From contig NZ_JARGNA010000004.1 of NCBI RefSeq assembly GCF_030167905.1, positions 1 to 64,000 of the forward strand: a DNA stretch of 64,000 nucleotides, read 5' to 3'. The translations under genes and the position numbers were made by a program. The notes under the pieces are model-generated. The model was not told the origin of the DNA. It ran no database searches and saw nothing but the letters and a program-made list of their open reading frames with translations. This document shows, piece by piece, positions 54,709 to 64,000 of the stretch; within the stretch, counting starts at the first letter, position 1; every line of letters starts with the position of its first letter. Source of the DNA: Flavobacterium terrisoli. GTDB lineage: Bacteria > Bacteroidota > Bacteroidia > Flavobacteriales > Flavobacteriaceae.

Positions 54709-55449
54709 ATGAGCACTACGCAATCTGTTTTGATAGTCGAGGATGAAATGATTATTGCTGCAAATATTGCAATGCAACTCAATAATTTGGGATACCAGGT
54801 AAACGGCATCATTCCCAGAGCCGAAGAAGTATTGCCACATATCAAACAACAAGTTCCCGATATTCTTTTGATGGACATCAACCTAAAAGGAGAAATGGAT
54901 GGCATAGAATTGGCCAGCTTGATTCGGGCTGAGTATAAAATCCCAATCATTTACTTGACGGCGAATTCTGATGAAGCTCATTTTAACAGAGCCAAATCGA
55001 CCAATCCTTATGCGTTTATCTCCAAGCCGTTTAAAAAAATCGATTTGCAACGCGCCATTGAATTAACTTTAATTCGTGTTGCCGAAGAGAAAAATACTAA
55101 AACTACTGATGTAATTCCGGATGATACTTTTGTATTGAGCGATGCCATTTTTGTGCGCAGTCATGATAAAATGGTAAAAATCAACATCAGTGACATTCTT
55201 TACATCGAAGCCGAACGCAATTATTGTAAAATCCATTGCAAAGACAAAGAACATTTGCTGGTTTCCACTTTAAAAGATTTGGAAGAAAAACTCACGGTTA
55301 ATCATTTGATGCGGATACATCGTTCGTTTATGGTCAATTTATTCCACATCGATGAAATTGCCAACAGCCATGTGGTCATCGCCCGAAAGGCGATTCCATT
55401 GAGTGCCGATTTAAAAAAACAATTACTGCTTCACATTCAAAAAATTTAA
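54709..55449 (+). CDS. LytTR-family response regulator
   Basis: A 246-residue response regulator. The receiver domain (about 1-120) has LIVEDEM (acidic pair), the phospho-acceptor Asp56 in LLMDINLKG and the switch residues LTAN and SKPFKK. The LytTR DNA-binding domain (about 140-245) has ILYIEAERNYCKIH and RIHRSFMVNLFHI. The start is ATG at 54709; the TTG one codon upstream is unlikely. It lies 3 nt before the histidine kinase gene, so the two form a two-component system. Confidence 0.92.
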   Translation: MSTTQSVLIVEDEMIIAANIAMQLNNLGYQVNGIIPRAEEVLPHIKQQVPDILLMDINLKGEMDGIELASLIRAEYKIPIIYLTANSDEAHFNRAKSTNPYAFISKPFKKIDLQRAIELTLIRVAEEKNTKTTDVIPDDTFVLSDAIFVRSHDKMVKINISDILYIEAERNYCKIHCKDKEHLLVSTLKDLEEKLTVNHLMRIHRSFMVNLFHIDEIANSHVVIARKAIPLSADLKKQLLLHIQKI

Positions 55450-55452
55450 GTG

Positions 55453-57372
55453 ATGAAGCAATCGATTTTATTTCTATTTCTAATTATTTCTCCATTGCTG
55501 TTTTCACAAGCAAAGCAAAAATCATCTGTAAAAGAAGCCTTAGTCTTAAGTGATAAGTATAAAGAAAAAGCAAGTTGGTTTACCGATATGCCACAATACA
55601 ATACTGACAGTACTGACTTTTATGTTAAAAAAGCCATTGGTGTTTTAAATCCAAAAGAGCCTACACATCGCAATAAATGGTTGCGATTGAAATTTGAATT
55701 GCATAGGAACAAACAAATTCCGAATGCAGAAAGGGATTCCATATGCAAAGCGCAATGGCCCGACTATGAAGCACTAGATACCGAAATTACCGATAACCGG
55801 ATTTTACAATACGACTATTTGGTGGTTTGGGCCAATGTCAAACTCGAAAAAGGAGATTCAAAAGGCTCCTTGGATTTGTTTGAAAAGGCGTTGGCGCTAA
55901 TTCAAAAAACTGACGCGCCCCATATACAAGCCAGGGCACTACTCGATAAAGGTCTGTATTATGGCAATTATGGTTTGGACACTGAAAAAAAATTGTCACA
56001 CAAGTATTTAAAGCAAAGCCTGATCTTTTATAAAAAGAATCGCCAAAAATATCCTGTTGAATATTATATGATCAATGCCATGTTACAGTATCATTATGCC
56101 CTTAAAAATGATAACGCTTCTGCGCTTTATTATCTTGACGAAGTAAAAGCAATACTGAAGGATTTCAAAAAACCAGCGAGCCATATTTGGTATTACAACA
56201 ATTTAGGATACCTTCAAGTAAGAGAAAAAAAGTATGATGACGCAAGGCGCAATATCATCAAAACCCTCGAACTCATAAAAGCCTACTCTTTTAATGATTA
56301 CTATGAGTCTTGCCTTGAGCTATTGGCCGACATCGAGTACAATAGCAAAAATTACGATCTGGCCATTGCCAACTATACCAAAGCCCGTAACATGTATCTC
56401 AAGAATGGTAAACATTACAAAGCGATCAATATCTTAGATTATATTGCCGATATTTATGAAGCCAAAGGCGATTTAAAAAATGCACTAAAATTCAAAAAAC
56501 AGTTTTACACCGAGTCGTTGGCTTCCCAAAAAGAACTGAACGACCGTAGCTTACGCGAAAGCGAACTCAAAGTCAATGTGTTAAACAAAGAAAAAGAACT
56601 CATACAAAAGAGCAACCAGCAAATTTTCTTTATCGTTGCCTTGGGTTTATGTGCCATATCATTGTTACTGATTTACCGCAATGTCAGACTCAAACAAAAA
56701 AGCAATTTGAAATTGGCCGCCGTTAACCATGAACTCGAAGATAAAAACGGTTTGCTTGACAAACGCAACGCCGAAAACGAATTATTGCTGAAAGAAATAC
56801 ACCATCGGGTGAAAAACAACCTCGAAGTGGTTTCGAGTCTATTGGCTTTGCAATCGGCACAAATTGAAGATCAGAATACTAAGGATACTATGGCTGAAAG
56901 TCAGAACCGAGTGAATTCCATTGGCATCGTTCATCAAAAACTCTATCAGGGAACCAATCTCGGCGCGGTAGAGATGAAAGACTATTTTTTAAACCTAAGC
57001 GAAAGCATACTCGAAAGTTTTGGCGCTGAACAACGCATCGATTTACAATTGGCGATGGACCACCTCGATTTAGACATTGATACCGCGGTTCCATTGGGAT
57101 TAATTGTCAATGAATTATTGACCAACACCATTAAATACGCTTTCCCAAAAGGAGAAAAGGGAACAATTGTTATCAAACTCAACAAACAGGATAACAATAT
57201 ACTCACGTTGGAAGTTACCGATAATGGTGTCGGAAAATCGGGTATCACTCATGGAACCGGCTTTGGAGGCCAATTGGTTTCATTGCTCACCAACCAATTA
57301 AACGGAACCATGCGAGAAGAAAGCCAAAACGGCACCGCCATTATCTTTGATTTCAAATTAAAAGCAGCTTAG
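55453..57372 (+). CDS. Sensor histidine kinase with TPR-type repeats (HisKA_2 family)
   Basis: A 639-residue sensor kinase. Signal-like N-terminus (LFLIISPLLFSQ), a periplasmic region of helical TPR-like repeats (about 70-370; SLDLFEKALALIQK, NYDLAIANYTKARNMYLK), and a transmembrane helix at about 390-413 (IFFIVALGLCAISLLLIY). A short coiled coil follows, then HisKA_2 with the phospho-accepting His in EIHHRVKNNLEVVSSLLALQ. The ATPase domain has NELLTNTIKYAF and DNGVG. The ATG at 55453 is preferred to the GTG one codon upstream. It is the partner of the LytTR regulator directly upstream. The HisKA_2 type is usual for TPR/LytTR pairs in this phylum. Confidence 0.93.
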   Translation: MKQSILFLFLIISPLLFSQAKQKSSVKEALVLSDKYKEKASWFTDMPQYNTDSTDFYVKKAIGVLNPKEPTHRNKWLRLKFELHRNKQIPNAERDSICKAQWPDYEALDTEITDNRILQYDYLVVWANVKLEKGDSKGSLDLFEKALALIQKTDAPHIQARALLDKGLYYGNYGLDTEKKLSHKYLKQSLIFYKKNRQKYPVEYYMINAMLQYHYALKNDNASALYYLDEVKAILKDFKKPASHIWYYNNLGYLQVREKKYDDARRNIIKTLELIKAYSFNDYYESCLELLADIEYNSKNYDLAIANYTKARNMYLKNGKHYKAINILDYIADIYEAKGDLKNALKFKKQFYTESLASQKELNDRSLRESELKVNVLNKEKELIQKSNQQIFFIVALGLCAISLLLIYRNVRLKQKSNLKLAAVNHELEDKNGLLDKRNAENELLLKEIHHRVKNNLEVVSSLLALQSAQIEDQNTKDTMAESQNRVNSIGIVHQKLYQGTNLGAVEMKDYFLNLSESILESFGAEQRIDLQLAMDHLDLDIDTAVPLGLIVNELLTNTIKYAFPKGEKGTIVIKLNKQDNNILTLEVTDNGVGKSGITHGTGFGGQLVSLLTNQLNGTMREESQNGTAIIFDFKLKAA

Positions 57373-57512
57373 ATTTTGTTCCGATAAATAAATCTACTGT
57401 TTCGGACAGTTTTCACACCGTTTCGTCCTAAGTCGCATTTTATTTTACATGATTATCAGTTATTTAGATTCGAATTTAAAACAAATTCTGTCTAACTCTA
57501 AAACCAATAATC

Positions 57513-58256
57513 ATGAAAAAAAACTTTTATTCCGTAGTGAAGATTTCCTTTCTTCTATTATTATTAATCCCTTTTATGGGTATTGCACAAAACAAAAATG
57601 TGATATCCACTAATCGTGTGTTTCCTAAAGTTGATAAAACGCTTGAATTTGAAAAAGCCTTGGCGGCTCACGCCCAAAAATACCATAAAGGTGATGTAAA
57701 ATGGCGCGTTTTTGAAATTGCTTCCGGACCGGATGCCGGCGGTTACCATATTGTTGAAGGACCAAAAACCTGGGAATCAGAAGACCAACGTGGTGATATC
57801 AATGTGGAGCACAACAACGACTGGCATAAAGGGGTAGCCATCTATTTAACCGATAGAGGCACAAGCGGCTATTCTGTTTATATTGATTCGCTGAGCACAG
57901 TTGCCGTAGGTGATTATTCGGACAAAGTGCAAATTTCCCATATTTACCCAAAACCGGGACGTGGTGCTAAAGTACTGACTATGTTAAAAAATTTGAGAAA
58001 AGTTTGGGCAGCTGAAGGTATTAGTGTGGCCGTTTATGAGGTTAATGCTTCGGGTGAAGCTCAATTTGCAATAGCCCGAAGATTTAAACAAGGCCTAAAA
58101 GAAAAAACAGAAGGCTTCAGACCGCCTTTTAAAGAAGCTTATGAAAAGGTACACGGCAAAGGTTCTTTTGATTTATACATCGACAATATTGCGGAATATA
58201 CGAACCAAAGTTGGAGTGAATTAATTTTCTTCCGGGCAGATCTGAGTTCGAAATAA
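57513..58256 (+). CDS. Secreted protein of unknown function (possible dimeric alpha/beta-barrel)
   Basis: A 247-residue exported protein with signal peptide ending GIAQ. No cysteine and no catalytic motif. The two halves begin with a KTLEFEKALAAHAQKYHKGD segment and a KPGRGAKVLTMLKNLRKVW segment. Both resemble the helical part of dimeric ferredoxin-like (ABM/EthD-type) folds, but the assignment is tentative. The gene is alone, after the kinase, with a 140-nt gap and a terminator behind it. Confidence 0.7.
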   Translation: MKKNFYSVVKISFLLLLLIPFMGIAQNKNVISTNRVFPKVDKTLEFEKALAAHAQKYHKGDVKWRVFEIASGPDAGGYHIVEGPKTWESEDQRGDINVEHNNDWHKGVAIYLTDRGTSGYSVYIDSLSTVAVGDYSDKVQISHIYPKPGRGAKVLTMLKNLRKVWAAEGISVAVYEVNASGEAQFAIARRFKQGLKEKTEGFRPPFKEAYEKVHGKGSFDLYIDNIAEYTNQSWSELIFFRADLSSK

Positions 58257-58273
58257 TACTAATTAGTGTTGAT

Positions 58274-58313
58274 AAAAACCTGCAAGATTTCAAGCGTCTT
58301 GCGGGTTTTTTTT
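58274..58313 (+). terminator. Terminator after the secreted protein gene
   Basis: AAAACCTGCAAGA pairs with TCTTGCGGGTTTT (G-U allowed) across a loop and is followed by T residues. Confidence 0.85.
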
Positions 58314-58424
58314 AAAAATTTAAGTAAGATGAAAAGTAGGCATCATTAGTTAACAATTTAGAAAATAAAGATATAGAACAACAAAGATTAATAGTATCTT
58401 TAACATAACTATAGATAAACCAAT

Positions 58425-60437
58425 ATGAAAACCAAAAAATTTACGTTCTTTTTTATTCTAATTTTTAATGTATACTCTTTATCAATTTTTGCTCAAAAGA
58501 AATTTGAGATAACAGATTATGCTAAGTTTGTCAATATTACTGATCCACAGTTATCACCCAATGGTAAAAGTGTTGTAATTGTTGTTTCTAGGCCTGATTA
58601 TACCCTGAACAGATACAATGCCGAATTGGTATTGATAGACATCGTTTCGGGTAAAAAAAGATCGCTTACGTCACAAGACAGGTTTAGTATTTCAAGTCCA
58701 AGATGGTCACCCGATGGAGAACAATTGGCTTTTATATCCAAAACCGGTTCAGGCAAGGATGCCCTTAACCAAATCTTTTTGCTTTCAATGTCTGGTGGTG
58801 AAGCAAGGCAAATCACCAAAGCTCCAAGAGGCGTACAGCATTTTGCCTGGAGTCCGAATTCAGTTGACATCGCTTATGCCTCTCTTAATGAGGCAAAAAA
58901 TAAGGCCGAAATTGAAAAAGGCTTTACCGGTTTTGAAATAACCAATAATGATATGTTTGTTAGCACTCAACCACAGCCTTCTCATATTTGGTTAGCCAAT
59001 ACCAATACCTCTGAAAATAAAAGATTGACTGATGGCGATTGGAGTTTACCGTTGGTAATTCCGCCAAGTGCACCATCATCTCCGTTTTCCTGGTCGCCAG
59101 ATGGCAAAACCATTTTGTTTGTAAAAGTAGCCACCGCTTACTCAGGTGATGGAATGAACAGAAGTATCCAATTGCTTAACGTGGCCGACGGCACTTACAA
59201 ACCTTTAACCACAAGAACCAAACTCGAATCTTATCCTAATTTTTCACCGGATGGCAGCAAAATTTCGTATTGGTATAAAAAGGACAGTAAAATAACCAGT
59301 ATCAATGAACTATGGCTGACCAATGCTACTGGTGGTGAAGGCAAAGCTATTTCTTCACAATTGAACAGAGACTTGTATTTGTCTGCTTGGATGCCCGACA
59401 ATAGAACTCTTTTAGTTGGCGCTCATAACGACAACAAAACTTCGCTCTGGACCATGGGTTTAGACGGTAAAACGACCGCAATCAATATAGGAAATGTTTC
59501 TCCGTCATGGGCTTTTTGGTTGGATGCTACCGTCAGCAAAACGGGCGCAATAGCCTTTACCGGTACTGAACCCAATAAACCGGTGGAATTGTATTTTATG
59601 GCCTCAAGCACTTCAAAATTGGTGCAATTGACAGATTACAATGCTGAAATACGACAGATGACTTTGGGCAAAACCGAAACCATCCGTTGGGAAAATGACA
59701 ATTTGAAACACTGTGGTATTGTTACTTATCCGGTCAACTATGAAAAAGGCAAAAAATATCCGTTGGTTTTGATAGTGCATGGTGGTCCGAATGCGGCCTC
59801 TGTTGAAATGTTTGCAAGACTTCCGCAAGTATTGGCCAACGAAGGTTATTTTGTTTTTGAACCCAATTACAGAGGAAGCGATAATCTTGGTGGTGAATAT
59901 AAAACCGCTATTGTAGAAGACGCCGGTGCCGGTCCGGGACGCGATGTCATGGCTGGATTAGAAAAGCTCAAAGCAACCGGAATGATAGATACTGAGAGAA
60001 TAGGAGTAAGCGGTTGGTCTTATGGCGGTTTTATGACTGTTTGGTTGGCCGGACATTATGGTGGCTGGAAAGCTGCTGTTGCGGGTGCTGCTGTAACGGA
60101 TTGGGTAGACCAATATAGCTTTAGCGATAATAACATTGCTCGTGGTGAGGCACTTGGCGGTTCCCCTTATGTTGGTGATAATATGAAAAAATACATAGCG
60201 CAATCGCCCATTACTGAAGCCAAAAATATCAAAGCGCCAACACTTATTTTAGCCAATATCGGTGACCCAAGAGTACCTGTTACCCAATCGTATAAACTAT
60301 ACCATTCACTGATTGATAATGGAACTGTTGCCAAATTTATGGGATGGCCGGTACCGGCTCATAACGCTACTGACCCGATAACACAAATGGAAACCCATAA
60401 AACCTGGGTCAATTGGCTGAATACTTATTTGAAATAA
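58425..60437 (+). CDS. S9 family peptidase (prolyl oligopeptidase/acylaminoacyl peptidase-like)
   Basis: A 670-residue exported serine peptidase. Signal peptide ending IFAQ. N-terminal beta-propeller of WD40/PD40-like blades (WSPDGEQLAFIS, SPFSWSPDGKTILFV, NFSPDGSKISYW). C-terminal alpha/beta-hydrolase with HGGPNA, the nucleophile in GVSGWSYGGF, Asp in NIGDPRVP and His in VPAHNATDP. It degrades oligopeptides in the periplasm. It is followed after 15 nt by a membrane-protein gene, so the two may be co-transcribed. Confidence 0.93.
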   Translation: MKTKKFTFFFILIFNVYSLSIFAQKKFEITDYAKFVNITDPQLSPNGKSVVIVVSRPDYTLNRYNAELVLIDIVSGKKRSLTSQDRFSISSPRWSPDGEQLAFISKTGSGKDALNQIFLLSMSGGEARQITKAPRGVQHFAWSPNSVDIAYASLNEAKNKAEIEKGFTGFEITNNDMFVSTQPQPSHIWLANTNTSENKRLTDGDWSLPLVIPPSAPSSPFSWSPDGKTILFVKVATAYSGDGMNRSIQLLNVADGTYKPLTTRTKLESYPNFSPDGSKISYWYKKDSKITSINELWLTNATGGEGKAISSQLNRDLYLSAWMPDNRTLLVGAHNDNKTSLWTMGLDGKTTAINIGNVSPSWAFWLDATVSKTGAIAFTGTEPNKPVELYFMASSTSKLVQLTDYNAEIRQMTLGKTETIRWENDNLKHCGIVTYPVNYEKGKKYPLVLIVHGGPNAASVEMFARLPQVLANEGYFVFEPNYRGSDNLGGEYKTAIVEDAGAGPGRDVMAGLEKLKATGMIDTERIGVSGWSYGGFMTVWLAGHYGGWKAAVAGAAVTDWVDQYSFSDNNIARGEALGGSPYVGDNMKKYIAQSPITEAKNIKAPTLILANIGDPRVPVTQSYKLYHSLIDNGTVAKFMGWPVPAHNATDPITQMETHKTWVNWLNTYLK

Positions 60438-60452
60438 AACAATCCATTCAGA

Positions 60453-61628
60453 ATGACAGAAGCGATTACAAAAACCAGAATACAATCCATCGACCTTTTA
60501 AAAGGTTTGGTAATGGTCATTATGGCTCTCGACCACGTGAGAGATTATTTTCATTATTCGGCTTTCATTTTTGATGCCACCGATCCGGAGCAAACGACGT
60601 GGCCCATCTTTTTTACACGATTTATAACGCATTTTTGTGCGCCGGCGTTTAGCTTTTTAGCAGGAGCATCGGCGTTTATGATTGGTAAAAGAAAATCACC
60701 TGCTGAATTGTCAAGCTTCTTGTTCAAACGAGGACTTTGGTTGGTTTTTGTGGAAATCATCATTATCAATTTTGGCTGGAAATTCGATATCGAATTCAGG
60801 CATGTCGGTTTGCAAACTATTTGGCAATTAGGCGTTAGTATGATAGTACTGGCCGGGTTGATTCATTTGCCTAAAAAAGCAATTCTTGTATTTAGTCTCG
60901 TGATTATTTTTGGTCACAATTTATTAGATAGCATTCATTTTGATGGCAGTTATTTATGGGCAATGTTGCATGATCGACAAAAATTTGAATGGACTGATGG
61001 CTATTATGTAAATTTTGCCTATCCGTTAATTCCCTGGATTGCGGTAATGTCTTTGGGATATTGCTTTGGTTCGCTTTACAATAGTTCTGTTGATGCATTA
61101 AAGCGAGAGCGAATATTGAATACTTTAGGATTAGGCTGTATTGCACTTTTCTTTTTTCTTATTACGTTCAATGCCTATGGTGATCCGGTGAAATGGACTA
61201 ATTATGATTATACTTCCCAAACCTTAATGTCAATTTTTAATGTTTCCAAATATCCGCCGTCTTTATTGTACTTGCTGGTCACTTTGGGTGGCTCATTTCT
61301 CTTTTTGGCGAATGCCGAAAAATTAAAAGGAAAAGTAGTTAATTTCTTTTGTATCTTCGGGAGAGTTCCTTTTTTCTACTATATCCTGCATATCTACCTC
61401 ATTCATATTATGGCGGCTTTTGCGGCCTATTTTACAGGATTTGGATGGAAAGCTTTGGTATTGCCAACATTTATTACCCGGGTCGAAGCCTTAAAAGGCT
61501 ACGGCTTTAATCTGATTGCGGTTTATCTTGTTTGGTTTTTAGTCATCGCTTTGCTTTATCCATTGTGTAAAAAGTTTGATAACTACAAACAATCACACAA
61601 AGAAAAATGGTGGTTGAGCTATTTATAA
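60453..61628 (+). CDS. DUF1624/heparan-acetyltransferase-like multi-pass membrane protein
   Basis: A 391-residue membrane protein with about ten helices. The start RIQSIDLLKGLVMVIMALDHVRDYF is the signature of the HGSNAT/DUF1624-type (acyltransferase_3-like) family, with His/Asp in the first helices. The CAPAFSFLAGASAFM and FGRVPFFYYILHIYLIH motifs also fit. Probably a membrane-embedded acyltransferase; substrate unknown. Confidence 0.85.
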   Translation: MTEAITKTRIQSIDLLKGLVMVIMALDHVRDYFHYSAFIFDATDPEQTTWPIFFTRFITHFCAPAFSFLAGASAFMIGKRKSPAELSSFLFKRGLWLVFVEIIIINFGWKFDIEFRHVGLQTIWQLGVSMIVLAGLIHLPKKAILVFSLVIIFGHNLLDSIHFDGSYLWAMLHDRQKFEWTDGYYVNFAYPLIPWIAVMSLGYCFGSLYNSSVDALKRERILNTLGLGCIALFFFLITFNAYGDPVKWTNYDYTSQTLMSIFNVSKYPPSLLYLLVTLGGSFLFLANAEKLKGKVVNFFCIFGRVPFFYYILHIYLIHIMAAFAAYFTGFGWKALVLPTFITRVEALKGYGFNLIAVYLVWFLVIALLYPLCKKFDNYKQSHKEKWWLSYL

Positions 61629-61651
61629 AACGACATTAATTATTGAGTATT

Positions 61652-63391
61652 ATGAAAAAACTATTGAAAATCTCATGTTTACTGCTCATTTTGAGTAATT
61701 CACTTTTTGGGCAAACTTACATTACCAATGTTACTCTAGCCGATGTAGAAAAGCAAAAGCTGATTCCCAATCAAACGGTGGTTATCACTAAGGATTTGAT
61801 TTCAAGTATTCAATCGAGCAGTAAAATTAAAATTCCTGTAAACGCTACTGTAATTGATGCCAAAGGTAAATTTTTGTTTCCGGGATTGGTTGATGCTCAT
61901 GTTCATTTCTTTCAAAATGGCGGCCTATATACACGCCCGGATGCGATTGATTTTAGAAATGAAAAGCCATATAACAAGGAAATAGACTTGGCACACCAAA
62001 CGTTTGAAGACAAGTTGCGCAGGTATCTGCAAAATGGCATTACGACTGTAATAGATGTCGGGGCAACTTACAGTTTCTTAAAGCAAAGAAAAGAGTTTGC
62101 TGCTGCAAATTATGCACCAACTATTTATATGACCGGACCATTGGCGACGACTTATGAACCATCAGTATATGAAAATTTAAAAGAAGACGAACCTTTTAAT
62201 TTGGTTAAAACCGTTGAAGATGGCATTAAAATGGTGCAAAACCAATTGCCTTTGCAGCCCGATTTTATCAAAATATGGTACATCACTTCCTGGGAGAAAG
62301 ACAGTGTTGAAATCAGTGCCAGAAAGAACCTGCCTATCGTCAAAGCAATAATTACCGAAGCTCATAAAAACAAGCTAAAAGTGGCAGTGCATGCCACCGA
62401 AAGAATCACAGCACAATTGGCTGTGGAAAGTGGTTGCGATTTTTTGGTGCATAGTGTTGATGATGAACTATTGAAAGATGACTTTGTGCAATTGCTCAAA
62501 AAAAACAAGACTATCCTTTGTCCAACCTTGATTGTTCATAATGGGTATGTCAATACTTTTGGCCAAAAAAACCAATTTACCAATCACGATTTATTAAAGT
62601 CTGACCCGTATCAATTGGGTTCGTTGCTCGATTTGAAGCATTTGCCCGATACGTTACGCATCAATAATTATAAGCGAAGGGTAAATTCGGAGTCCTTTAT
62701 GGCTAATGATGCTAAGGAGAATGAAATCTGCTTGCAAAACCTCAAAAAACTATCAGATGCCGGCGTTATCATTGCAACCGGTACCGATGCCGGAAACATT
62801 GGGACTTTACACGCTTCTTCTTATTTAGCCGAATTAAAAGCGATGCAAGAAAGTGGCATGACCAATTGGCAAATCATTCAGGCATCGACGATTAATGGTG
62901 CCAAAGTCTTGAGTAAAGAAAATGAATTCGGAACCATTAGTATCGGAAAAAAAGCAAATCTGATTTTATTGGATAACAATCCTATAGAAAACCTTGATAA
63001 TATTGCCAAAATCAATCGTGTTATTAACCACGGAATAGTTTTCAACCCGGTTGATTTAATAGCCGAAACACCTGAAGCTCTGGCACAACGCCAATTGAAT
63101 GCTTATAATGTGAGAAACATCGATGCCTTTTTGGAGCCTTATGCAGATGATGTTGAAATTTACGCTTATCCCGACAAATTGGTAATGAAAGGCAAAGCAC
63201 AAATGAGAGAAAGCTATTCAAAATTATTTGAAGAAACACCTAATCTGCATTGTGAATTAGTGGGAAGAATTGTTCAGGGAAATACTGTAATTGATAAAGA
63301 AAGGGTTCAGTTCGGAACTGAAATTACTGAAGCCGTTGCCATGTATCATATCGAGAATGGCAAGATTAAAAAAGTATATTTTATCAGGTAA
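61652..63391 (+). CDS. Amidohydrolase fused to a SnoaL-like domain
   Basis: A 579-residue exported enzyme (signal peptide ending LFGQ). The start is the ATG at 61652; the TTG three codons upstream is less likely. Amidohydrolase domain (about 25-455): metal motif DAHVHF (His83, His85), HATE and VHSVD for the other histidines, and GTDAGN for the catalytic Asp. From about 460 to the end a SnoaL/NTF2-like domain is attached (QRQLNAYNVRNIDAFLEPYADDVEIYAYPD). The fusion suggests that a metal hydrolase and a small ligand-binding or isomerase-like domain work on one substrate. It precedes an amino-acid permease by 23 nt, so an amino-acid or peptide derivative is plausible (inference). Confidence 0.9.
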   Translation: MKKLLKISCLLLILSNSLFGQTYITNVTLADVEKQKLIPNQTVVITKDLISSIQSSSKIKIPVNATVIDAKGKFLFPGLVDAHVHFFQNGGLYTRPDAIDFRNEKPYNKEIDLAHQTFEDKLRRYLQNGITTVIDVGATYSFLKQRKEFAAANYAPTIYMTGPLATTYEPSVYENLKEDEPFNLVKTVEDGIKMVQNQLPLQPDFIKIWYITSWEKDSVEISARKNLPIVKAIITEAHKNKLKVAVHATERITAQLAVESGCDFLVHSVDDELLKDDFVQLLKKNKTILCPTLIVHNGYVNTFGQKNQFTNHDLLKSDPYQLGSLLDLKHLPDTLRINNYKRRVNSESFMANDAKENEICLQNLKKLSDAGVIIATGTDAGNIGTLHASSYLAELKAMQESGMTNWQIIQASTINGAKVLSKENEFGTISIGKKANLILLDNNPIENLDNIAKINRVINHGIVFNPVDLIAETPEALAQRQLNAYNVRNIDAFLEPYADDVEIYAYPDKLVMKGKAQMRESYSKLFEETPNLHCELVGRIVQGNTVIDKERVQFGTEITEAVAMYHIENGKIKKVYFIR

Positions 63392-63414
63392 AAAGCCCTA
63401 ACCAACTAAACTTT

Positions 63415-64000
63415 ATGACAAATTCAAAAACCAATTCTCTTAAAAAAGCACTCGGCGTTAGTTTCGGCATTGCCATTTTAGTTGGAAGTACGATAGGAGT
63501 AGGCATACTCAGAACGCCCGGAGCGATTGCCGGAATTCTGGATAGTTATTGGCTCATCATTGCCTGTTGGCTTGTTGGCGGTATTTATGTCTTAATTGGA
63601 GTCGGAACTTATGCTGAATTGGCGACAATGTTACCCAAAGCCGGTGGTTCTTATAATTATGTCAAAAGAGCTTTTGGGAATTATGCAGGCTTTCTAACCG
63701 GTTGGTATGATTATATCAACAACTCTTTAGCGCCGGCGTTGTTTTGCATTGTCATTAGCGAATTTGTAGTTGTGCTGTTCCCCGATTTGAAAAACCAAAC
63801 CACGATTATGGCCATTGGGCTTTTATTATCTTTTACATGGCTTCACGCCACTGGTGTAAAAAGCGGTAGCATTATGCAACAAATAACCAGTGTAATTAAA
63901 GTTTTGTTTTTTGTTGGTTTTATCGTCGCTTGTTTTATGTATTCGGGTGTGAAGTTTAACCCGATAGAAAGTCAATCTTCCATCCTGGAAATGAGTGTGC
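63415..64000 (+). CDS. APC-family amino acid permease (truncated by the window edge)
   Basis: The first 195 residues of an inner-membrane permease. The N-terminus ALGVSFGIAILVGSTIGVGILRTPG is the typical first helix of the amino acid/polyamine/organocation family (TIGxGI). Further helices follow (YWLIIACWLVGGIYVLIGVG, LATMLPKAGGSYNYVKRAFG). The reading frame stays open to the end of the window. It follows the amidohydrolase gene, suggesting that product and transporter serve one substrate. Confidence 0.9.
   Translation, partial: MTNSKTNSLKKALGVSFGIAILVGSTIGVGILRTPGAIAGILDSYWLIIACWLVGGIYVLIGVGTYAELATMLPKAGGSYNYVKRAFGNYAGFLTGWYDYINNSLAPALFCIVISEFVVVLFPDLKNQTTIMAIGLLLSFTWLHATGVKSGSIMQQITSVIKVLFFVGFIVACFMYSGVKFNPIESQSSILEMSV

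Noticed and set aside
1..64000. CRISPR array, phage, integron or insertion sequence
   Set aside because: No regular spaced repeats, integrase, transposase or phage structural gene was seen in any frame.

Overview
The window reads as chromosomal DNA of a Flavobacterium-like member of the Bacteroidota (Flavobacteriaceae). The support is: AT-rich sequence; promoters of the Bacteroidota type (TTG, about 19-24 nt, TAnnTTTG); SusC/SusD-type outer-membrane uptake genes; secreted proteins with type IX secretion C-terminal tails; lipoprotein signals; and a tmRNA whose tag reads GENNYALAA. No phage, transposase, integrase, CRISPR array or rRNA was seen.

Layout. 1-3.3 kb: end of an unidentified gene, tmRNA (ssrA, minus), a serine beta-lactamase-like lipoprotein, and an AlaDH/PNT-type oxidoreductase. 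3.3-21.8 kb: polysaccharide utilization locus 1 (PUL1). It holds a SusR-like membrane-spanning regulator (propeller, Y_Y_Y, TM, LuxR-type HTH), SusC, SusD, a LamG lipoprotein, a glucoamylase-like (PF10091/GH144-like) lipoprotein, a secreted alpha/beta hydrolase, GH3, GH97, GH43 and a sugar MFS permease. Internal terminators split it into several transcription units. 21.9-28.0 kb: a YD-like secreted protein, two tandem M28 peptidases with T9SS tails, and uvrA. 28.3-42.1 kb: locus 2, probably for a beta-glucan such as laminarin. It holds a T9SS carbohydrate-binding protein, a second SusR-like regulator, a 1043-aa fusion of a clan GH-A-type glycosidase to a predicted outer-membrane beta-barrel, a multi-domain binding lipoprotein, GH16, GH3 and a second GH16. 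This locus has no SusC/SusD pair, which makes the fusion protein the most interesting object in the window.

42.2-64 kb is mostly core genome: an ECF sigma factor with a 47-aa basic protein behind it, an endonuclease III lacking iron-sulfur cysteines, a thiol peroxidase, a conserved 488-aa protein of unknown function, an MBL hydrolase, small envelope proteins, a carboxylesterase, a dihydroorotase homologue without its metal-binding histidines coupled to a BatA-type membrane protein, a lactonase-type propeller, a DEAD-box helicase, a LytTR response regulator with its TPR histidine kinase, an S9 peptidase, a DUF1624-like membrane protein, an amidohydrolase-SnoaL fusion, and a truncated amino-acid permease at the right edge.

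How the genes work together (inference): in each locus the SusR-like protein senses an oligosaccharide in the periplasm and activates the neighbouring genes. Surface lipoproteins and enzymes bind and cut the glycan, and SusCD (PUL1) or possibly the fusion barrel (locus 2) lets fragments in. GH3, GH97 and GH43 enzymes then make monosaccharides, and the MFS permease takes them into the cytoplasm. Several start codons were moved downstream because a TAnnTTTG promoter element overlaps or follows the longest-ORF start.
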